From Doryteuthis pealeii (lineage: Eukaryota; Mollusca; Cephalopoda; Myopsida; Loliginidae): a stretch of 64,000 nt of DNA. Each line of letters opens with the position of its first letter. Position 1 is the stretch's first letter. The DNA is taken from NCBI GenBank assembly GCA_023376005.1, contig CM042141.1, positions 98,975,597-99,039,596 of the forward strand, given 5' to 3'. A model generated the notes under the pieces. It saw only the letters and a program-made list of their open reading frames with translations. It was not told where the DNA came from and did not search any database. The translations under genes and the position numbers were made by a program. This document shows positions 47,486 through 56,300 of the stretch, one piece after another.

Positions 47486-50400
47486 GAAATTTGAAAAAAC
47501 AAGTGTTCCAAAAATAGGATGAATTTATTTATCGGCGCTTAAACATTTCAGTTTCTTTAAACCTACATCAGGATGTATTATGGGGTGAAGAAATTGATGG
47601 ATGTTTTATAGATGACAGGAGATAAAAAATCTTTATAAAATTTTCTTTTAGTTGTGTAACTGTATTTGTTCAGCGTTATATTTTTGAAAAACGAGTTGTG
47701 ATCTGCACACGCGAAGATGTCATGATGCGTGACGTAACTCGAAGAAATTCATTAACACAGCACTAGTGAATAATTATATATGTTGGTAACAATTTACTAA
47801 TATAGTTCCTTGTTAAATGCAACTATTCTTGCCATTTCATTACTGCCAAATGAATCTGGGTTGAAGTTACATGCAATTAAAAATTCCAAATCCACTTGTT
47901 ACGTCACGTCACGATTTTGAATAATAAGTCTTATAGACCTCCAACACAGAATTTATTTTTTATAAAACTTAATTTTCTAAGTTAAAAAGAGGCTGTTTCC
48001 CAAATGCATTGCTAAATATTTGCCCAAAATGTTTTTAGTATGAATTATTCTGCAAATCTTTTTTGTTACGTCACATCACAGCATGTGTGACGTGACGTAA
48101 CACTCCTACCTTAAGACAAGTGAAATGTGTTTTGATACTTATGAAGACTTTGTTTCTGTAAAAATTGAAGAAAACAATATAAAACAATGGTGTAAGTACC
48201 TTTTCATGGTGACATTGAAGTGAGGGGCATTTCAAAAATGCACGTGATTCATGTCAATTGGGACAATTCACTTTTGTGGCAAAATTGTGCCTTTCAACCA
48301 ACTTGGTTCTTAAAAAAGAAAATGGTGCTTATAATTTCCCTACACACAAACACCCAGCTTCCAGTTGCAGACCGAGACAACAACCTTGAGGAAATTGATT
48401 ATGCCAATGTAGAAGTAGGAATATGGGTTCTTGTCATCTACAAGGAAGAAAAATGGCTAGGAAAAGTCATAGACAAAAAGGCCAACGAAATCTGTGTAAG
48501 GTGTCTGGAGAAGCCATTTAGTGTGAATGGCCCTCAAGATCTAGAAAGGGGGGTGGATGCTATCTTTTTTTTTTTGCTGTGTATTTTACACCGTTGTGAA
48601 GCCCACATTAACTCAGGTTGATGCTAAGGACAGAAAAGGACGTAAATGGTTCTGGAAATACTGACAAACTCATTTGTAAAGTTTGTGATGTAGGTAGACT
48701 ATTTGTTATGAAAGAAAAGTGATTTTTACAGATGAGACTTGTCTTAGTTCTTTTCAAGTGTTTTCCATATTTCAATTCTATGTGTAGTGCATACAGAAAA
48801 GTTCTGGGCAAGAACCTTGACAAGGTCCTGCTCCAATACACACAGTGAATTGCTAAGCAAGTAAGGTAATTTGTTGTCTGGGTTATTTGGTCTGGAACTT
48901 GATAATCTTTTATGAATACTAACTTTAAAAACATTGAGTTGGTTTTTGACTATCAATTATGCTGACAATCGCAAATTCTGTACCCTAAAATTGCACTCTG
49001 TTATGTCACGTCACACAAAATTACGTCACGTCACATCCATTGCATCTTGGCTGGGGGGTCTTGCTGGTCATTATTTTGAATTGTTTTTGTGGCCTAAATA
49101 AACTTTGTGCTTTCTCTCATGGGTGAAATCACATAGTTTTGATTAAAGATTGCTCAATTCCGACAGAAAACTGTAAGTACACTGAGCTTTGGAAAAAAGC
49201 TGTTTTTGTAAATTACGTCACGTCACACTAGAAATCTAGTCTGTAAAATCTACAAGAAAATGCATGAATGATTGTTAGCCACCCAAAATGTTCCTGGTGG
49301 AGTACTTTATGATTTGAACAACAAATGCTAGTTTAATTTGGGAAGCCTTCCTAATTTCAAGCTTTTAAAGTCTTCATGTTACGTCACATCACATGAAAGA
49401 ATGGCCGTTTGGTAAAAAAGGGCATCCCATCATGATGTAATGGTTAGTAAGCTAGTCTTGCAGATTCATTACTACTGAATAGTGAGTTCAATCTTCACTG
49501 GATGCCCCATACTTGCAACCATGAGTCACACCCTACCCATGGCGAACAGGATGGTTAAATATCTACTAATATTCATCTATTTAATTGAAGACTGCCCTGA
49601 CAGCACGGATTAGAACTTGTTATTCAGTAACTTGTTAACCTTTAGGATGCCCGATAGAGATAAATATATGAAATATATAGAGATAAATATATGAACGTGT
49701 GATGAACGAGCTAACTTACCTCCAGCAAAACGCATCTACTTAGCTTGTCAGGTTTTGCCTGAATTAAGCTAAAGAAGCATAGTCACCATTGACGAGCAGA
49801 TTTATAAGGTGTGGTCTCGTTCTGTCTCGTTCGTGGCGTGAGTATAGCGTCGCCCATGCAAATTATGCCGACAGTATAAAAGGAGCTCATTTCTTTGAAA
49901 GAGCGGCAGCAATCTAAGCACGAAGAAAGACTGTGAGCATGAAGTTACTGCTACTAGAAGACACAGAATGTATGTGATAAACGTTACAATATGATTCTGA
50001 GATCTTGATCATTTATAATTTTTTTCTTTATTTTAATAAATTTTATATTTTTCATTGCAAATATATCCTAGTTGTCATTTTATATCAAATTAGAAATGTT
50101 AACGCCAGACAAAGGCCTGGATGTGTAATGATTGCATAGATTTTCAATTCATCTTAATTTATTCAACAACAGAACTTAGAGTTTAGTTATTATTGTATCA
50201 GTTTGAGGTTTGTGAGAAGCTAAAAATCAGTTCTCTATTCTTTAGATAAAAGTATTCACATGTTATGAGTTGAGTGTTTTTCTTTTGTCTAAAAATATCT
50301 TGAACATCTGTTAAAGTTTCACTGACTAAAGATTGGATTCAAATGATAACACCTGTTTTTATTATAGTATATATATTTAGTACATACATAAAAAAGTAAA

Positions 50401-53316
50401 GTAGCCAGAGTGGCCTATTGTTGATATCAGCCAGACAGTGAGGGAGTCTATCCCCTTTTTACTAGCGTTAGACCAAGGAAATTGTTTTTTGCGTCTGATG
50501 TGGAGTGCCACACCTACCATCAGCTCCCCACTTTACCACAAGAGATCCAAGCCGTGCTACTCATGCGCTGAGTTGGCAAGGGCCAGTATCATACCCGGAA
50601 ACTTGTGGTCCCAAGAGGGATGCTCTACCGACTGAGCTAAACCAGCCTATACATACATATATATATATACTAGCAAAAGTACCCGGTCCATGACCAGACA
50701 AAAACATTTTTAGGAACACCAGGGGGTATTCCTAAAAATGAAATTTTAAAAAATTACCGAAAATGTTGGTATTACAGTGTTTGTTTACTTTAGGGAATTT
50801 TTTTTTTCTTTTTGTTAACATTGAACATATTTTTTTTAAATATAATCCTAAATTTTTGAGTGTTTTGAAACAATTTCATGTCATAATATTGACATTTTTT
50901 AGCAGAATTCAGAATTCATGTTTTTTTTACTAAAAAAAATCCCGTACAGAAACTTATAAAAATCTTCTGATATGATTATTCAGACTATTATCGTTATAGA
51001 AAAAAAATCAAAAATTGTTTTTTATCTGTTCATTTTTTCAGATTTCATAAAATGAAATAGGAGTGGGAAACCCCGTAAAAAATATTTCCCCGAATATATT
51101 TTAAGAAAAATCCTATTTCAAACATATCTTCATCAACAAATGAATAATTACCAAAAATTTCAGTAATTATTCAGTTAGCAATTTGAAAATAATAATAGTA
51201 TGTGTTTTTTTTTATATACCCTTTTTTTTTTTTTTTTTTTTTTTAATCGCTAAGAATTTGTGAATTGTTTTTGTTTACATGGAGAATAATATTTTAAAAA
51301 GTAACTTGAGAATGTTTTGAAGGATTTTTCTAGAACTTTTTCATACCTAAGACGATTTTAAATTCAGTTTTTAATTGCTTGTTGAGTTAGAAATAAAATG
51401 TAACATTGTAATTTCTTTCTTTTTTGGGCCCCAAAACAAAAGTAACAAAGAAGCCAACTAAACATAATATTTCGCGTTTTAATTTAAATTTCGTTATTCT
51501 TCTTTCAAAAACGTTTTGAGTTTCACTGATTAAAAATGGATATATTTAATCATATTTCATTCTAAGAAATATGAAAATAATAATATGTGGGTATCCACTT
51601 TTTTTTATATCCCTTTTATTTTAATCGCTTGAATGATTTTTTTCTAAAAGTTTTTCGTACGCAAAACAATTTTAAATTCAGTTTTTGTAATTTATTTCTT
51701 TATTGAGCCCTAAAACAAAAGTAACCAAAAGGTTTTAATTTTTCTTTTGTACATTTAAAAAGATACACTTGGTTTGAAAAGTTGATTTTTTTTAGTTCTC
51801 AAAAAAAAAAAAAAAAATTAACAGTTCGTACTAAATTACAAAACAATTGCATTCAACAACGTTGATTATTAGTAGAAATAGAGCAGACATTTTGAATGAC
51901 TGCTGATAAAGGCAGCAGGCAAGCTCCTGCTGATACACCAGCAGCAGGAGCAGCTTATCCCTTAATCATTAAAAAAACAATAACCAAATTTGGTATGTTT
52001 CTTAAGTTAGAAGGATATGAATCTGTATGCAAGATTTTGAATCTGAGTGACTCCTCTTTTCGGAGTTATAGGTCGACATGTACATACCAAACTTTCTTTT
52101 ATATATATATAATGGAGATTGTGTGTTTGTCTGTCTGAAGCCGAAACTAAATCATTACTCAAGTCATAATTCCCTTAGTTATTTGTGTCACATTCACCAT
52201 GAATTTATTTTTATTTAAACCTCAGTTATTGATAAAATTGTTATACCTTATTAATACTTTTGACTTTATCTACATTCTAATAACATGCAATTGTATTTAT
52301 ATATGCAACAAAATAGCGGGTTACAGTGTGAACAGGAAAGCTAATTTGCATATTGATATTAAAAGTTTAATTTTATTAAATATGCGCTTGGTATTATTGA
52401 TTTCTAATTGTTTTTTTTTTTCTTAAAGAATATGAGCAAAAACTTCGGGGATAAATCTTAAAAGAAATCCTTTAATATAAAGAAATAACAGTAATTTTTA
52501 TTCTTTACTTCCTAATTTTAACTAAATAGTTAAATTAAGAAAATTCAGCAATAAAAGGAGGGAGTGATGAAAAATGATGGAAGACTTAGTTTCAAAGTTG
52601 TTTATTCTTCGATTATACCCCCTCTGTTTCAAATCATTTTATTTGGATTTTTATTTAGTTTCAAAAGTATTTCAAATTTAACATATTTCATTACATTAAA
52701 ATTCAAATACTTGCACCCGGAGGGTGCATATATTTGCTAGTATATATAAGATATATACATAAGTGTTATTCAATAAAATAAATGAGGGTATTTTTATATG
52801 TATGATGATGATGACTTCAATAAAATAAATGAGGGTATTTTTATATGTATGATGATGATGACTTCAATAAAATAAATGAGGGGTATTTTTATATGTATGA
52901 TGATGATGACTTCAATAAAATAAATGAGGGTATTTTTATATGTATGATGATGATGACTTCAATAAATAAATGAGGGTATTTTTATATGTATGATGATGAT
53001 GATTCAATAAATAAATGAGGGTATTTTTATATGTATGATGATGATGACTTCAATAAAATAATGAGGGTATTTTTATATGTATGATGATGATGACTTCAAT
53101 AAAATAAATGAGGGTATTTTTATATGTATGATGATGATGACTTCAATAAAATAAATGAGGGTATTTTTATATGTATGATGATGATGACTTCAATAAAATA
53201 AATGAGGGTATTTTTATATGTATGATGATGATGACTTCAATAAAATAAATGAGGGTATTTTTATATGTATGATGATGATGACTTCAATAAAATAAATGAG
53301 GGTATTTTATATATGT

Positions 53317-53347
<31 letters not shown>

Positions 53348-56300
53348 CTGATCCTTCTGTAAACAACTTCATGCTACATAACGAATAGGCAGTATAGCCT
53401 ATCATTTTTAGCAAGTGATTGGTTGATTGGTTTGTGGCACATCAACCCTTTTTGGGTCATTTAATGCCGAATCAAGTCATTTGTTTTTATAAAGAAAGGA
53501 TTCAGATTTCTTACAGTTATGAATCAGTAAAAGAATATCCTACAACTTTGAGAATAAGAGTCATCAACATATTATTTGAACAATTGAAGAGGTTTAGTGG
53601 TTTGAACATTTATTTTAAAAGGTGTTTTTTCATTCCCCATCCAGATAAGAGTAAGTTTCAGACATTTGATTCTTTTTATTTTTAAAATTTTTTTATTACT
53701 GAACAGTTAAGGCACAAACATTAAGTCTTCAACTAGTTGTCATCGGTCATATTTCTTTTAGTCTTTCCATCACCCCAACTATTAAGATGTGAAATTATGT
53801 TTTTGTTTTTTTGGACTTAAACTTAACTGTTTAGTAAAAATAAATAAAACAAAACAAAAATAAATAAATAAAATGAAGCAAATGAAGCAAAACTTACTCT
53901 TCTGGATAGTTAACGTAAGTATTATATTTCACACCCACATTACCCATTCGTACCTGTTAAAAGGGGAGGAGGCCCCAGTGTGCCCAACATGCAAAGTACA
54001 ACTTACAACCAAGCATGTCCTTCTAAATTGTAACAGACTTAAACATATCCGCGCCAATTACTATCAAGCAAGAAACCTGAGGGACATCTTTAAGAATACA
54101 AACCCTGAAAACATTTTAAATTTCATAAAAAAAAAGCAACCTTTTCAATAAGATATAACAGAACATAACCAATTATCTCCATAGAACCACTACTTTAAAG
54201 ACTATAATCCAAAATAACCTTTTTGGCATTAAATGACCCACAGAGGTTGATATGCCGTTAAACAAAAGTCAAACTCAAACTATTATATTTCTATAGTTTT
54301 AAGAAAAAAAAGAAAAGAAAAGAAATAAGGGACATTTTCATCATTTACATCAATGGTTCTCAACCGGGAGGCATATGGCCCCCCATGTACCATATGACAT
54401 TTTTTGGGTCCAGGCAAGCAAAACATATTTAATTATAAAAATACAATAGGACTTTTAAACATCAAATGACTATGGGGGAGGGGGGGTCCACCAGAGTAAG
54501 ATAGGAATTAAAGTTGTCTATAGGTAAAAGAAAAAGGGTGAGAACCACTAATTTACATTATCTCTTCCAAGCCATAGCTGTATTAGTGTTACTATATGGC
54601 TGCACCTCTTGGACTAACGAAGCGCCTAGGGAAAAAGCTAAATGGAAGCTGCACAAGAATGCTGCATGCGATCTTAAATAAAGATGCTGCAAGCTGTCTT
54701 AAACAAATCTTAGAAACAACACCCCACAAGAAACCAACTGTACGGCCACTTGCCCTCTATCACACAAATCATCCGAGTAAGATGAACGAGACATGCTGGA
54801 CACTGCTGGAGAAGCAAGGATGAACTCATAAGTGATGTTCTCCTATGGATACCTACACACGGACATACGGAGTGGTAAGAGGTTTCGTGTTTCAAAGGTT
54901 CAAAGGCAGCTGGATATTCTTGGTGCGTGTTCTTAGGGTTTTCACTCTCTCCCCCATCTCATTTGGCAGTCACGTTGAAAAGGAAGTAAGTCAAGAAACA
55001 AAAAAGATAGAGACAAAGGCAGAAGGTAGTTTTATAACCCAGGCCTTATTCATGGTCACAGCCGCCTGTGGCAAGGGAAAATCTCCCTGGCCACTACTGT
55101 GACTAGACACAGATCAGGCCTAAACTCGAATGGCCAAGATATTCTCTTGAGGGTCGGAAGTCGGTCCTTTTTCTCACATCTGCGCGGAGGGTTCTTCTGG
55201 TGAAGGCTCATGGGAGTTTGTTGTTTTGGTAAAGAAGAATAATTTCCTCGTAAATTCCTACCATAAAATAAACTGAGCCTCATTTTATGTCCGTGTTTTT
55301 GCAATAAATGTTTTATTTTTCTTGCACCCGTTATTTTACAATACTAAATATATTTTCTTGATTCTTTATTCTTTAACAAATAAAGAAAATATATTTAGTA
55401 TTATAAAATAACGGGTGCAAGAAAAATAAAACATTTATTGCAAAAACACGGACATAAAATGAGGACTCAATTTATTTTTATGGTGGTAGGAATTTACGAG
55501 GAAATTGTTCTTTTTTACCCAAAAACCTACATCAATCTGTTCTGCATGGATTCTAGATGCTGCGTAGAGGACCTCCCGAGGGCAATGACCGAGATAAAAA
55601 GAGAGAGTTATGCTGCCAGCGCGACCTGATGATGACATCACTTTATAGTTTTATGTTTAAAAATCCTGTGTATGGTCGGTCTATTAATATAGTACCAATT
55701 TGACTATTTTGCGGATTTATTCATTATAATATCAAATATATTTACTTAGTTTTGTTTATTTCAGGGACACCAGTTTTGAGCATCTAATAAGAATAAAACT
55801 TGCTATACAGAAAATGCTATTTAAATGGTAAGTTAGAGGAACGAATTTACTGACAACAATCAGCAACGTTTTTTAAGCCGCATCAAAGTGCTTTCTATAA
55901 ATTGTCTGAGTGTGAGAAAAAAAAAATTATGAATGTAAACGACGGCATATTTTAATTTTGATTTTTTTTTTTTTTTTCTTAGAGAGCATTTCAATTTCCA
56001 ACTCTCAATTTCTGGCTGAAGAAAAAAAAATAGTCAAAGTGTAATTTTTATGTTTACGTTATTTTCAGTTTTCATGAAACCTACAAAACTAAATAATGTA
56101 TTTTTTATCAAACAAAATACGATAAAATATACATTATAAAATTCATTCATTGCTAAATCAAGACTGAAAATTTTATTAAAATCGGATAATTCTCTGATTT
56201 TTGGTAAATTTTTTTCAACCGGGTGGGATGGGGGTTAAAACACGGACTTTTCGACTAATTGGGCATGCCTAGGTAATACTTATGTAGTTCTCAAGTCTGA

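Noticed and set aside
48220..48621. Intact gene of 133 codons
   Set aside because: Upstream and downstream homologous-looking parts are in other frames; a T run causes a shift; ATG context is arbitrary.
52766..53345. CRISPR or regulatory array
   Set aside because: A simple head-to-tail satellite of 47 bp without spacers.
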